A stretch of 13,200 nucleotides of DNA from Methanosaeta sp. NSP1 (GCA_002256595.1 NOLC01000040.1:1-13200), one strand, 5' to 3'; counted from the stretch's first letter, positions 1 through 7,244 are shown. Numbers and translations: made by a program. The notes: generated by a model from the letters alone, not told the origin.

Positions 1-265
1 CTGCGATTGATCTTCCTGCAACTAATAATTGATCATAAAGACGATTTTGCTCTGAATTAAACTAAATAATAGAGTAATGATCATTAAGTCATTAATCAAA
101 AATATAATCATTTATAAGGCGCATAAAGATTATATCTTGAATCAAAGAATGGTTTGCGCAGTCGTTATGGCCATAATAGACTTAAAGCAGGTCTAAATGC
201 ATAAAGATAAATGTAAAACCTGTCAGAATATCACTAAAATCCTCTAAAACATAAGGCGATTCTAA
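1..265 (+). promoter_or_regulatory. AT-rich upstream region of the ACS-like gene
   Basis: This stretch has no convincing gene and is much richer in A+T than the following coding DNA. It contains a perfect 12-bp palindrome TAATGATCATTA (75-86), three copies of CATAAAGA (34-41, 122-129, 200-207), and two copies of ATAAGGCG (114-121 and 251-258), the second just before the start codon. Several TATA-like strings are present, for example around 108-117 and 131-137, so the promoter cannot be placed exactly. The repeats and palindrome suggest regulator binding, but that is inference. Confidence 0.5.
75..86. promoter_or_regulatory. 12-bp perfect palindrome, candidate operator
   Basis: TAATGATCATTA is a perfect inverted repeat. 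A related core, TTGATCAT, occurs at 30-37. It lies about 180 bp upstream of the ACS-like start codon in AT-rich DNA, where short palindromes can arise by chance, so operator function is only a possibility. Confidence 0.25.
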
Positions 266-2164
266 ATGTCTCAAGAAAAATCGGATAAATCTGTTTCAAC
301 CCAGAATAGCGTTCTGTACCATCCTCCCAAGGATCTTGCCGAAAACTCCAATGTCATGCAGTGGATGAAGAAGAAGGGCTTCAAGACCGAGGCGCAGATG
401 CGCGCCTGGACCGCCCAGAACTACGTAGCCTTCTGGGATGAGATGGCCCGAACCTACGCAGACTGGTTTGAGCCCTACACCCAAGCTCTGCAGTGGAAGG
501 CCCCCTTCGCCAAGTGGTTCATGGGAGGCAAGATCAATGCCGCCTACAATGCCGTGGACAGGCATGCCCAGTCCTGGAGGCGCAACAAGCTGGCTTACAT
601 CTTTGTGGGCGAGCCGGTGGGAGATGTGCGCAAGATCACTTACTTTGAGCTCGAGCGCGAGGTCAACAGATTTGCCAATGCTCTCAAGAGCATGGGCATT
701 AAGAAGGGCGACCGGGTGGGCATCTATCTGCCCATGATACCTGAGCTTCCCATAGCCATGCTGGCCTGCGCCAAGATCGGGGCCATACATGTGGTGGTAT
801 TCTCCGGCTTTTCCGCCGGAGCTGTGCGCGATCGCCTGGAGGACAGCGAGCCCCGGCTGCTCGTCACCTGCGACGGCTCCTACCGCCGGGGCAAGCCCAT
901 CGCCACCAAGCCCCAGGCCGACGAGGCCATAGATGGCCTGGCATGCATCGAAAAGGTGGTTGTGGTGAAGCGCAACGGCCAGGAGACGGCCATGAAGGAG
1001 GGCCGCGATGTCTGGTGGGACGAATTCCTCGCCGGCCAGTCCGGCAAATGCGAGGCTCTGCAAATGGACTCCGCCGATCCTCTATTCATCCTCTACACCG
1101 CCGGAGCGGCAGGCAAGCCGAAGGGCATTGTGCACACCCATGCCGGCATTTCCGTCGGACCAGCTTATACCACCTCCTGGGTCTTCGACATCAAGGACAC
1201 CGATGTTTACTGGTCCACTGCTGACATCGGATGGATCACCGGCCACTCCTACATCGCCTACGGGCCGCTCTGTCTGGGGGCCACCAGCATCATGTACGAG
1301 GGCTCGCCGGACTATCCCGACTTTGGCCGATGGTTCCAGATCATTGAGGAGTACGGGGTCTCGGTGATCTACACCGCTCCCACCGCCATCAGGATGTTCA
1401 TGAATGAGGGTCCATCCTGGCCTCAGAAGTACGACCTCTCCACAGTCAGGCTGATGGGCTCGGTGGGCGAGGCCATGAATCCCGATGCCTTCATCTGGTG
1501 GAGGAGATATGTGGGCGGCGGATTTGCGCCCATCATGGACACCTGGTTCCAGAGCGAAACCGGCTCCCAGGTCATCGCCCCTCTGCCCATTACTCCACTC
1601 AAGCCCGGCTCGCCCAGTTTTCCATTGCCCGGCTACAATGTGCAGGTGGTGGACGACAACGGCGTGGCGGTGCAGGCTGGCGGCACGGGCAATATAGTCA
1701 TGACCGAGCCCTGGCCCTCCATGCTCCGGGAGGTCTATAAGGATCCGGCGAGGTATAACGAGACCTACTGGTCCGCCTTCCCCGGCAGGTACTTCTCGGG
1801 AGACAAGGCCCGGGTAGACGGTGACGGCTACATCTGGGCTCTGGGAAGGGGAGACGATGTGCTCAAGGTGGCCGGCCACAGGATATCCAATGCCGAGGTC
1901 GAGGCATCGGCTGAAAAGCACCCGGCAGTAGCCAGCGCCGCAGTGGTGGGCAAGCCGGATAAGGTCAAGGGCGAGAGCATTGTCGTATTCGCAGTATTGA
2001 AGCCAGGCGTGGCAGGAGATGCGGCACTGCAAAAGGATATCAAGAACTTCGTGAGAAAAACCCTGGGCCCCATCGCCATTCCCTCCGATGTCATCTTCGT
2101 CTCCGAGATACCTGTGGACAAGGCCGGAAAGCCGCTAAGGCAAGGAATTCCTCTCATTGCTTGA
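266..2164 (+). CDS. acs: Acetyl-CoA synthetase (AMP-forming) homologue with altered P-loop
   Basis: A 632-residue member of the ANL adenylating family, close to the usual ACS length (about 630-660). ACS activates acetate with ATP and CoA, the entry step of acetoclastic methanogenesis in Methanothrix. Family landmarks are present: YRRGK (206-210), the [12 protein letters not shown] block (318-329), GSVGEA (398-403), DTWFQSETG (425-433), GD (512-513), GR (527-528) and GHR (537-539), plus a C-terminal lysine in AGK (K622). The P-loop at 277-287 reads [11 protein letters not shown] where the family has YTSG(S/T)TGKPKG, so all three hydroxyl residues are alanine. The acetate-pocket Trp of the usual WWQTETG is Phe428, and the usual SGKIMRR near the end reads AGKPLRQ. 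It may be a divergent paralogue with weak or changed activity. ATG 266 follows a weak AGGCG ribosome-binding site. Confidence 0.85.
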   Translation: MSQEKSDKSVSTQNSVLYHPPKDLAENSNVMQWMKKKGFKTEAQMRAWTAQNYVAFWDEMARTYADWFEPYTQALQWKAPFAKWFMGGKINAAYNAVDRHAQSWRRNKLAYIFVGEPVGDVRKITYFELEREVNRFANALKSMGIKKGDRVGIYLPMIPELPIAMLACAKIGAIHVVVFSGFSAGAVRDRLEDSEPRLLVTCDGSYRRGKPIATKPQADEAIDGLACIEKVVVVKRNGQETAMKEGRDVWWDEFLAGQSGKCEALQMDSADPLFILYTAGAAGKPKGIVHTHAGISVGPAYTTSWVFDIKDTDVYWSTADIGWITGHSYIAYGPLCLGATSIMYEGSPDYPDFGRWFQIIEEYGVSVIYTAPTAIRMFMNEGPSWPQKYDLSTVRLMGSVGEAMNPDAFIWWRRYVGGGFAPIMDTWFQSETGSQVIAPLPITPLKPGSPSFPLPGYNVQVVDDNGVAVQAGGTGNIVMTEPWPSMLREVYKDPARYNETYWSAFPGRYFSGDKARVDGDGYIWALGRGDDVLKVAGHRISNAEVEASAEKHPAVASAAVVGKPDKVKGESIVVFAVLKPGVAGDAALQKDIKNFVRKTLGPIAIPSDVIFVSEIPVDKAGKPLRQGIPLIA

Positions 2165-2207
2165 TGAGAGGATCTATTAAATTTTTGAAAGATAGATCGC
2201 AGCCAGA

Positions 2208-2660
2208 TCAATGGTTTCTCATGATTTCTGAATTATCCGTTTTTATATTCAAAATATAGCCCCTGCGATCATGAGGATCGGGCAAAGCCTCAACCAAACC
2301 CTCTTCCCTGGCACACTTCACTGTCCTATATAGCTCGTCTTTGCTCAATCCCATATAGGCTTTGACCGATGATAAGGTCAGGGAGCCCCCATAATCGATG
2401 AGAAGCAGCAGCATTGAGTCTACACGTCTCCTGACTTCTTTTCCCTGTCTATTTTTCTTGCTTTCCAGGGAGATTATGCGCTGCCTGTTTTTTAGTACCT
2501 CTTCCTTGAGCAAAAGGATCTCGAGCTTAAGCTCGCCGATTTCTTCCCGGATTTTTTGTGAGATCGCATCCCGCAAAACATCAGAGGCACCTGGCAAATT
2601 GACCTCGCAGGCATCCGATCTGAAATCAATAGCATCTTCGCCGGATAAATCTCTAAACAC
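2208..2660 (-). CDS. Coiled-coil winged-helix protein, putative regulator
   Basis: A 150-residue protein I cannot assign to a named family. Residues about 28-70 are rich in Glu, Lys and Leu and look like a coiled coil. Residues about 76-140 look like a winged helix: a leucine-rich first helix (MLLLLIDYGGSLTLSSVKAYMG), a recognition-like helix (SKDELYRTVKCAREEGLVE), then a basic wing (DPHDRRGYILNI). This suggests a dimeric DNA-binding protein. The start is GTG at 2660, with GGGGGA about 8 nt upstream. It lies 76 bp downstream of the TtuA-like gene on the same strand, so it may be the operon's last gene or have its own promoter (an AAAATATGG string lies in the gap). The frame is open for about 34 further codons upstream but has no ATG, GTG or TTG there. 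It converges on the ACS-like gene, with 43 bp between the stops. Confidence 0.7.
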   Translation of the reverse strand: MFRDLSGEDAIDFRSDACEVNLPGASDVLRDAISQKIREEIGELKLEILLLKEEVLKNRQRIISLESKKNRQGKEVRRRVDSMLLLLIDYGGSLTLSSVKAYMGLSKDELYRTVKCAREEGLVEALPDPHDRRGYILNIKTDNSEIMRNH

Positions 2661-2736
2661 CAGAGCATCCCCCAGGATACGGTACCGAGGAGACTGAAAT
2701 GGGGCTATGAACAGATAAATCTTTCCATATTTTCTT

Positions 2737-3654
2737 CTAATGTTTTTCGGACGGCCTGCCTATCTCCTCCCGCAGTTGGCAGGCCTTGCACCTCTCCCCC
2801 ACGCATGGCTCGCCGCATTGCCGGCATAATGCCAGATCCATCTGAGCCCACTGGCCCTGCTCTTCCTCGGCCAGCCTCTCAAATCCCTTTACCGTGGAGA
2901 GCTTGGTGCCGGGAAACTGGCTCTCCAGGGCGTTGATCATATCCCGCACCTCCGCCCGCAGAGAGAGTCCGGCATAGGGACACTCCCGGGACTGGAAGAA
3001 TATCCCACTGAGCATGCAATAAAGGGCGATCTCTTTCTCCGGCATGCTCCGCAGCGGCTTGATGCGGGGCACCAGACCCCTCTGCACCCGCCGGGGCCGC
3101 AGGCGCATCAGCCGCTCAAAGTCGCCTTTGAGGTAGTTCATCATCACCGTCTGGGCCTCGTCATCCAGGTTGTGGCCGGTGGCGATTTTATCAGCGCCCA
3201 GAGATCTGGCCGCCCGGTTGAGAGCATGCTTGCGAAATACGCCGCAGTAGGTGCAGGGAGCGACTTTCCTTCCCACCACCATCCGGTCCAGGCAGCAGCC
3301 GTATTCCTCCTGGAAGGAGACGATATGCTGCTCCACCCCAATCTGCCGGGCTATGGCCTTTGCAGCCTGGATGGTGTCGTCCCTGTAGCCGGCTATGCCC
3401 TCGTCCACGGTGATCGCCACCAGCTCCACCTCCCTGCCGGAGAGGATGCGGTGCAGGCAGAAGAGAAGAGCAGTGCTGTCCTTGCCTCCGCTCAGGGCCA
3501 CAGCGATCCTCTCCTTTTCGGCTATCATGCCTCCAGAGAGAATGGTCCCTTGCACCTTGGCCTCAAAATAGTGGATGAAATGCTGCTGGCAGAGGCGAGT
3601 GCCATCATGCTTTAGATGGATAACTGCCGGACGGTTGCAGATTGTGCACAACAC
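2737..3654 (-). CDS. ttuA: TtuA/NcsA-type tRNA 2-thiolation PP-loop ATPase
   Basis: A 305-residue cytoplasmic enzyme of the TtuA/Ncs6/CTU1 family, which adenylates a tRNA uridine and replaces its 2-oxygen with sulfur. Features in order are an N-terminal zinc knuckle (C3, C6, C22, H25), the PP-loop SGGKDS (55-60), the cysteine triad C134-x2-C137 plus C225 (ECPYAG), GHNLDDEAQT (160-169), and a C-terminal zinc knuckle (C277, C280, C289, C292). In TtuA-type enzymes the triad binds a [4Fe-4S] cluster that carries the incoming sulfur. Length and architecture are typical. The start is GTG at 3654 with GGTGA five bases upstream. It follows fdhD by 19 bp, so the two are probably cotranscribed, and the desulfurase two genes upstream is a plausible sulfur source. 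The target could be U54 (TtuA) or wobble U34 (NcsA); sequence alone does not decide. Confidence 0.85.
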   Translation of the reverse strand: MLCTICNRPAVIHLKHDGTRLCQQHFIHYFEAKVQGTILSGGMIAEKERIAVALSGGKDSTALLFCLHRILSGREVELVAITVDEGIAGYRDDTIQAAKAIARQIGVEQHIVSFQEEYGCCLDRMVVGRKVAPCTYCGVFRKHALNRAARSLGADKIATGHNLDDEAQTVMMNYLKGDFERLMRLRPRRVQRGLVPRIKPLRSMPEKEIALYCMLSGIFFQSRECPYAGLSLRAEVRDMINALESQFPGTKLSTVKGFERLAEEEQGQWAQMDLALCRQCGEPCVGERCKACQLREEIGRPSEKH

Positions 3655-3673
3655 ATTCTCACCTGAAAGGATC

Positions 3674-4426
3674 TCAATCTGCCAGCCTGTGGCTGTGACA
3701 GTAGACTGTCATCCTCTTTCCCCTCAGAAAGCCGATGATGCACAGGCCCGTCCTCTGGGCAATGGATATGGCCAGGCTGGTGGTGGCTCCCCGGGATACG
3801 ACCAGGGGAATGCCGGCTAGAGAGCATTTGAGAGCCATGTCCGAGGAGACCCGTCCGGTGCAGGCGACGTAGCTATGGCCAAAATCGAAGCTTTGCCTCT
3901 GCATAAGGGCAGAGCCGATGGCTTTGTCCAGGGCATTGTGCCTGCCGATGTCCTCGATGATTATGGGCTTCCCATCCCCGAACAGGCCCACACAGTGCAC
4001 TCCTCCGGTGGCAATGTGTAGCTGGGACAGAGATATGGCATTCATGGCCTCTCTGGCCTGATCGATATCGATCTTGAGATCCGAATCCATCCGGGGGAGC
4101 TTGGACTGGTTTAGAAATGAGGCTATGCCCCCGCAGCCGCTCACAATGGGCCGGCGGGGAACTATGGCCCGCAGGGGATGGGTGACAATGGCCCTGGCCA
4201 CATCGCCCTCGATCTCCAAAGACTCCATCTCCTGTATTGAGGATATGATCCGCTCAGAATAAAGGTGGCCGGTGAGAAACTCTGCCCTGAGGTCAGGGCT
4301 GATCATGGCCGTGGCGAAGTGGCGGCCGTTGATGAATATAGAGAGGGGCACCTCCTCTGTCACCGGGCAGATGCTGTCCTGGCGGCTTTCGCCGTCCAGC
4401 TTTATGCATTCATAATCATCCATCAT
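3674..4426 (-). CDS. fdhD: FdhD, formate dehydrogenase accessory sulfurtransferase
   Basis: A 250-residue FdhD protein. FdhD passes sulfur from a cysteine desulfurase to the Mo/W-bis-MGD cofactor of formate dehydrogenase, which is inactive without it. Visible family blocks are TEEVPLSIFINGR (23-35), the catalytic loop VSGCGG (95-100) with C98, ATGGVH (139-144), EDIGRHNALDKAIG (158-171), TGRVSSDM (190-197) and SRGATTSLAI (211-220). The catalytic loop has one cysteine, whereas the E. coli protein has CxxC. C145, C189, C201 and C229 lie elsewhere. The start is ATG 4426, followed by a second ATG; a GAGGGG string lies about 9 nt upstream. It sits 45 bp downstream of the cysteine desulfurase, which matches the known IscS-FdhD partnership. 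No formate dehydrogenase gene is in the window. Confidence 0.92.
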   Translation of the reverse strand: MMDDYECIKLDGESRQDSICPVTEEVPLSIFINGRHFATAMISPDLRAEFLTGHLYSERIISSIQEMESLEIEGDVARAIVTHPLRAIVPRRPIVSGCGGIASFLNQSKLPRMDSDLKIDIDQAREAMNAISLSQLHIATGGVHCVGLFGDGKPIIIEDIGRHNALDKAIGSALMQRQSFDFGHSYVACTGRVSSDMALKCSLAGIPLVVSRGATTSLAISIAQRTGLCIIGFLRGKRMTVYCHSHRLAD

Positions 4427-4471
4427 CTCTTGATGCCCCTCTCTTAGCCGATATTTTATCTTCTTCTCCTC

Positions 4472-5662
4472 TCAGGCCATCCTGGCTATCTGCTCCACTG
4501 TAGCCAGAAGCTTGTCTATTTCCGCCTCGGTGTTGTAGAGATATATTGAGGCCCGGACAGTGCCGTATTTCAGGCCCAGATGCTTCATCAGGGGAATGCA
4601 GCAGTGATGGCCGGACCGAACGCATATTCCTGCCGCCCGGTCCAGCATCATTGCCACCTCATGGGGCAGCAGGCCATCCACGGCAAAGGAGACCACGCCG
4701 CTATGCCTGCTCTGAGATAAGCCGGGGCCGTAAACCACAACGCCCTTTATTCCCTGCAGGCCCTCTATCAGCCGGGAGGCCTGCCTCTGCTCATGGCTGT
4801 AGACCTCGTCCATTCCCACTTCTCCCAGGTAATCCAGGGCCCGGCCCAGGCCGATGCCGGCGGATATGTCCGGGGTGCCGGCCTCGTAGCCCTCATATCC
4901 CTTTTTGGCTACATAGCCATCCACATCGGCGTCCTCCACCATGCCCCCTCCGGCCAGCAGAGGCTCGATTCCTTCTTCCTTTCTCATCCAGAGGACTCCG
5001 GCGCCCATGGGAGCGAGCATCTTGTGTCCGGAGAAGCAGAGAAAGTCGCAATGCAGATCCGCAACGTCCAAAGGCATATGGGGCACTGACTGGGCTCCAT
5101 CCACCAGCAGTGCCGCCCCGCGATCCCGGCAGATCTCTGCTATCTCCTTGACCGGGAGGACTGTTCCCAGTGCATTGGAGACCTGGCTGACCGCCACCAG
5201 CCGGGTACCCTTCTTTATGGCCCTGTCCAGATGGGAAGGGTCCAGCTGGCCGGCCCTGTCCGGCTTTACGATTTCCAGATCAGCGCCAAGCTGCTTCTGC
5301 CTGATCCAGGGCAGGAGGTTGGAGTGGTGCTCCATAAGGGTGGTTACAATCCTGTCGCCCTTCTTCCAGTCCAGCCCCCGTGCGATGATGTTGATAGACT
5401 CGGTGGCATTCCTGGTGAATACGGTCAGGCCTTCACCTCCCCCGCCTATGAAATCGGCTGTCTTGCGGTGGGCGTCACGGTAGCGCTGGTCAGCGATCTG
5501 GGCGGTACGGTAGACCCCTCGCCCCACATTGGCCTTGTATTCTCTATAGTATTCCAGCACCGCCTGCAACACCGGCTCCGGGGTCAGGCTGGTAGATGCG
5601 CTGTCCAGGTAGATGACATCTCTCAGAATGGGGAAATCTTTTCTTAATCTCTCGACGTCCAT
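4472..5662 (-). CDS. sufS: SufS-type cysteine desulfurase (PLP-dependent)
   Basis: A 396-residue class V aminotransferase-fold enzyme that converts cysteine to alanine and holds the sulfur as a persulfide. Motifs are YLDSASTSLTP (18-28), EHHSN (111-115), DGAQSVPH (188-195), the PLP-lysine motif FSGHKMLAP with K214, YEAGTPD (259-265), and the catalytic loop RSGHHCC with C354, followed by an extra C355. Length and RxGHHC loop fit group II (SufS/CsdA). The start is ATG 5662, with GAGG four bases upstream inside the preceding gene; the reading frames overlap by 19 bp, which suggests translational coupling. Many methanogens use sulfide and lack a dedicated desulfurase, so a desulfurase within an operon of sulfur acceptors is informative. 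No SufBC scaffold gene is in the window. Confidence 0.92.
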   Translation of the reverse strand: MDVERLRKDFPILRDVIYLDSASTSLTPEPVLQAVLEYYREYKANVGRGVYRTAQIADQRYRDAHRKTADFIGGGGEGLTVFTRNATESINIIARGLDWKKGDRIVTTLMEHHSNLLPWIRQKQLGADLEIVKPDRAGQLDPSHLDRAIKKGTRLVAVSQVSNALGTVLPVKEIAEICRDRGAALLVDGAQSVPHMPLDVADLHCDFLCFSGHKMLAPMGAGVLWMRKEEGIEPLLAGGGMVEDADVDGYVAKKGYEGYEAGTPDISAGIGLGRALDYLGEVGMDEVYSHEQRQASRLIEGLQGIKGVVVYGPGLSQSRHSGVVSFAVDGLLPHEVAMMLDRAAGICVRSGHHCCIPLMKHLGLKYGTVRASIYLYNTEAEIDKLLATVEQIARMA

Positions 5663-6456
5663 AAGACCTCGTCCATGCTTCCGCTGCGATAGCCCTGCAG
5701 GTCCAGGGAGATATATTGGAAGCCCAGGGCTTGGAGCTTGCAGGCTATCTCCTCTCCACTCTCCAGGGCCTTTTTCATATCCTGCTTTTCCAGTTCAATT
5801 CTGGCCCCCCGGCCATCAGCCCTCACTCTCAGCTGCCCGAATCCGAGGCTCTTCAGGAGATCCTCCGCCGCCTCCACCATCCTGAGTATCTCCTCCGTTA
5901 TGGGCTGGCCGTAGGGAATCCTGCTGGCAAGGCAGGCCGAGGAGGGCTTGTTCCAGACCGGCAGGCCCAGCTCGCGGGCGGCAGCCCGAATATCCTCCTT
6001 GCCCATCCCGGCTTCAAGCAAGGGATGCCAGATGCCCTCCTCATGGCAGGCGGCAGTTCCCGGCCGCCATTGCTGGCAGTCGTCCCGGTTGAGTCCATCG
6101 GCAATAGAGCCAATGCCCTCTTCAGCGGCAATGCTCTTTAAGAGGGCGATGGAACTCTTTTTGCAGATGTAGCAGCGCCGGGGAGTGTTATCCTGGAAGG
6201 GCTCCTGATGCAGGATATTGAATTTTGCGACGCGAAAATTCAGGCCCATCTGCCCGGCCAGAGCTGCAGCCTGTTGCAGCTCACCTCGGGGCAGGGTCTC
6301 GCTGTCAAGTATGACTGCCAGTGCGTTGTCTCCCAGAGCATCCCGGGCCAGAGCAGCCAGAAGGCTGCTGTCCACTCCACCGGAGTAGGCCACCATGAGC
6401 CGGCCCTTCTCTCTGATCCGCTCCTTCAGCTTTGCCAGCCTATCTTCCTGATTCAT
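5644..6456 (-). CDS. larE: LarE-like ATP-dependent sulfur transferase, Cys-triad type
   Basis: A 270-residue PP-loop enzyme of the LarE family. LarE adenylates the carboxylates of a nicotinate-derived dinucleotide and converts them to thiocarboxylates in nickel-pincer cofactor synthesis. Motifs are SGGVDSS (25-31), RRCYICK with C95 and C98, ADGLNRDD (119-126), WNKPSSACLASRIPYG (168-183) with C175, and GYRSGSMDE near the end. The single-cysteine LarE sacrifices the residue equivalent to C175; the three-cysteine set seen here is typical of homologues that bind a [4Fe-4S] cluster and can turn over. I chose ATG 6456 because it overlaps the regulator's stop as ATGA, lies downstream of AAGGG, and gives the usual N-terminus; an in-frame ATG at 6474 lacks a ribosome-binding site. 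No larB or larC is seen, so the substrate could differ. Confidence 0.82.
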   Translation of the reverse strand: MNQEDRLAKLKERIREKGRLMVAYSGGVDSSLLAALARDALGDNALAVILDSETLPRGELQQAAALAGQMGLNFRVAKFNILHQEPFQDNTPRRCYICKKSSIALLKSIAAEEGIGSIADGLNRDDCQQWRPGTAACHEEGIWHPLLEAGMGKEDIRAAARELGLPVWNKPSSACLASRIPYGQPITEEILRMVEAAEDLLKSLGFGQLRVRADGRGARIELEKQDMKKALESGEEIACKLQALGFQYISLDLQGYRSGSMDEVLWTSRD

Positions 6457-6797
6457 CCTGAAAGGCCCTTGCATTTGGTGGAGATGCAGGCGTTGCTGTC
6501 GTCCTGCAGCATGCGGCAGATGGCGCAGATCCTCTTGACCAGATCCTCCCCTTTGACCTGCCCTGAAATCAGATCGTCAGCCAGAATACCTATGGCCTGG
6601 CGTATGTCCTCACGAAATTCTATATTGTAGCCTCTCTTCTTGGAGAGGTATTGAGATACGGCGGGGGGAGTGATGCCCAGCATCCTGGAGACCTCTTTTT
6701 GAGATATCCCTCTCTTGATCAGCTCCTCAGCAGTGGCCGCCCTGATGCTGGGCAGCACATCCCATACGATTTCCTCACATGGAGACTTCATAGGCAT
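6453..6797 (-). CDS. COG2522-type HTH regulator with C-terminal cysteine cluster
   Basis: A 114-residue archaeal regulator. It begins with the family signature MPMKSPCEEIVWDVLPSIRA, then an Xre-like helix-turn-helix (about 30-56, ISQKEVSRMLGITPPAVSQYLSKKRG), an acidic helical part, and a C-terminal cluster C91-x2-C94-x9-C104-x4-C109 that could bind Fe-S or zinc. The start is ATG 6797, with AGAGGT five bases upstream. The frame stays open back to ATG 6989, which would add 64 residues (178 aa), but the family normally starts at the shorter position. It is the first gene of the sulfur operon and overlaps the LarE-like gene by ATGA, so it probably controls its own operon, perhaps by sensing Fe-S or sulfur status. 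That role is inferred. Confidence 0.8.
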   Translation of the reverse strand: MPMKSPCEEIVWDVLPSIRAATAEELIKRGISQKEVSRMLGITPPAVSQYLSKKRGYNIEFREDIRQAIGILADDLISGQVKGEDLVKRICAICRMLQDDSNACISTKCKGLSG

Positions 6798-7013
6798 GAA
6801 AACCTCTGATTGGAAGCCATTCTCCAACTGATCATATGAATACATTCCCCAGATCAGCCGCCTATCCAACTTCTTTATGGCGGCATAGAGATGCTTTCGC
6901 CAGGAACTGCAATCCCTTATCTGTAATCCTTTATCTGCAATTGTATCCGGGTCAGAAAAAAGAAAAAGCAGCATTTGTTTTCCCTGCATCTCTTTCCGCC
7001 TGGGGAAGGAAAG

Positions 7014-7021
7014 ATTTTATA
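7014..7021 (-). promoter_or_regulatory. TATA box for the leftward sulfur operon
   Basis: Read leftward this is TATAAAAT, a good archaeal TATA element. Transcription would begin about 25 nt downstream, near 6993, so either the transcript has a leader of roughly 195 nt before ATG 6797, or translation begins almost leaderless at ATG 6989. The next gene on the other side is divergent, which supports promoters here. Confidence 0.5.
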
Positions 7022-7030
7022 CCTAGAGAC

Positions 7031-7038
7031 TATAATAC
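7031..7038 (+). promoter_or_regulatory. TATA box for the rightward small ORF and TPR gene
   Basis: TATAATAC lies about 25 nt upstream of a likely transcription start near 7060. A strong ribosome-binding site GAGGGGGT (7070-7077) follows, then ATG 7083. A second TATA-like string, TTATAACC, is at 7051-7058. The region is AT-rich and lies between divergent genes. Confidence 0.5.
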
Positions 7039-7082
7039 ATCTAAAATAGCTTATAACCTATTATTTTACGAGGGGGTAGAGG

Positions 7083-7244
7083 ATGCTTGATATAGGTTCT
7101 TTGGAGAACAGAGGTAGCTGTAGAATCAGATTTGGCAATTTTAAATCAATCCCCTTATCCGGTTCATCAAGCCGGTGCCCGTTGTTTTCAATGGGAATGG
7201 ATAATATTTTCCTTCGCCTGACAGGGAGGGCCAGGTCAATATGA
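7083..7244 (+). CDS. 53-residue small ORF overlapping the TPR gene start
   Basis: The ORF starts at ATG 7083 directly after a strong ribosome-binding site (GAGGGGGT, 5 nt spacing) and ends with a TGA that overlaps the ATG of the TPR gene as ATGA (7241-7244). The product begins MLDIGSLENRG, ends LTGRARSI, is basic, has two cysteines (residues 13 and 32), and has no clear membrane segment or signal peptide. I recognise no family. The signals suggest real translation: it may be a small protein, a leader whose translation is coupled to the TPR gene, or, if an indel lies at the junction, the true N-terminus of the TPR protein. Confidence 0.5.
   Translation: MLDIGSLENRGSCRIRFGNFKSIPLSGSSSRCPLFSMGMDNIFLRLTGRARSI

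Noticed and set aside
296..1063. 255-codon minus-strand frame opposite the ACS N-terminal half
   Set aside because: It is antisense to conserved ACS coding, has no family features and no ribosome-binding site, and is explained by high-GC codon bias.
1082..2032. 316-codon minus-strand frame opposite the ACS-like gene
   Set aside because: It mirrors a well-supported ACS coding region; its product is rich in His, Gly and Pro with no recognisable domain, typical of antisense frames in GC-rich genes.
2165..2207. Shared terminator between convergent genes
   Set aside because: There is a short T-run (near 2180-2188) but no convincing hairpin or long U-tract on either strand, so the evidence is too weak to list as a feature.
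4546..5151. 201-codon plus-strand frame opposite the cysteine desulfurase
   Set aside because: The product is Pro/Arg/Ser-rich low-complexity sequence lying against strongly conserved SufS motifs, so it is a shadow.
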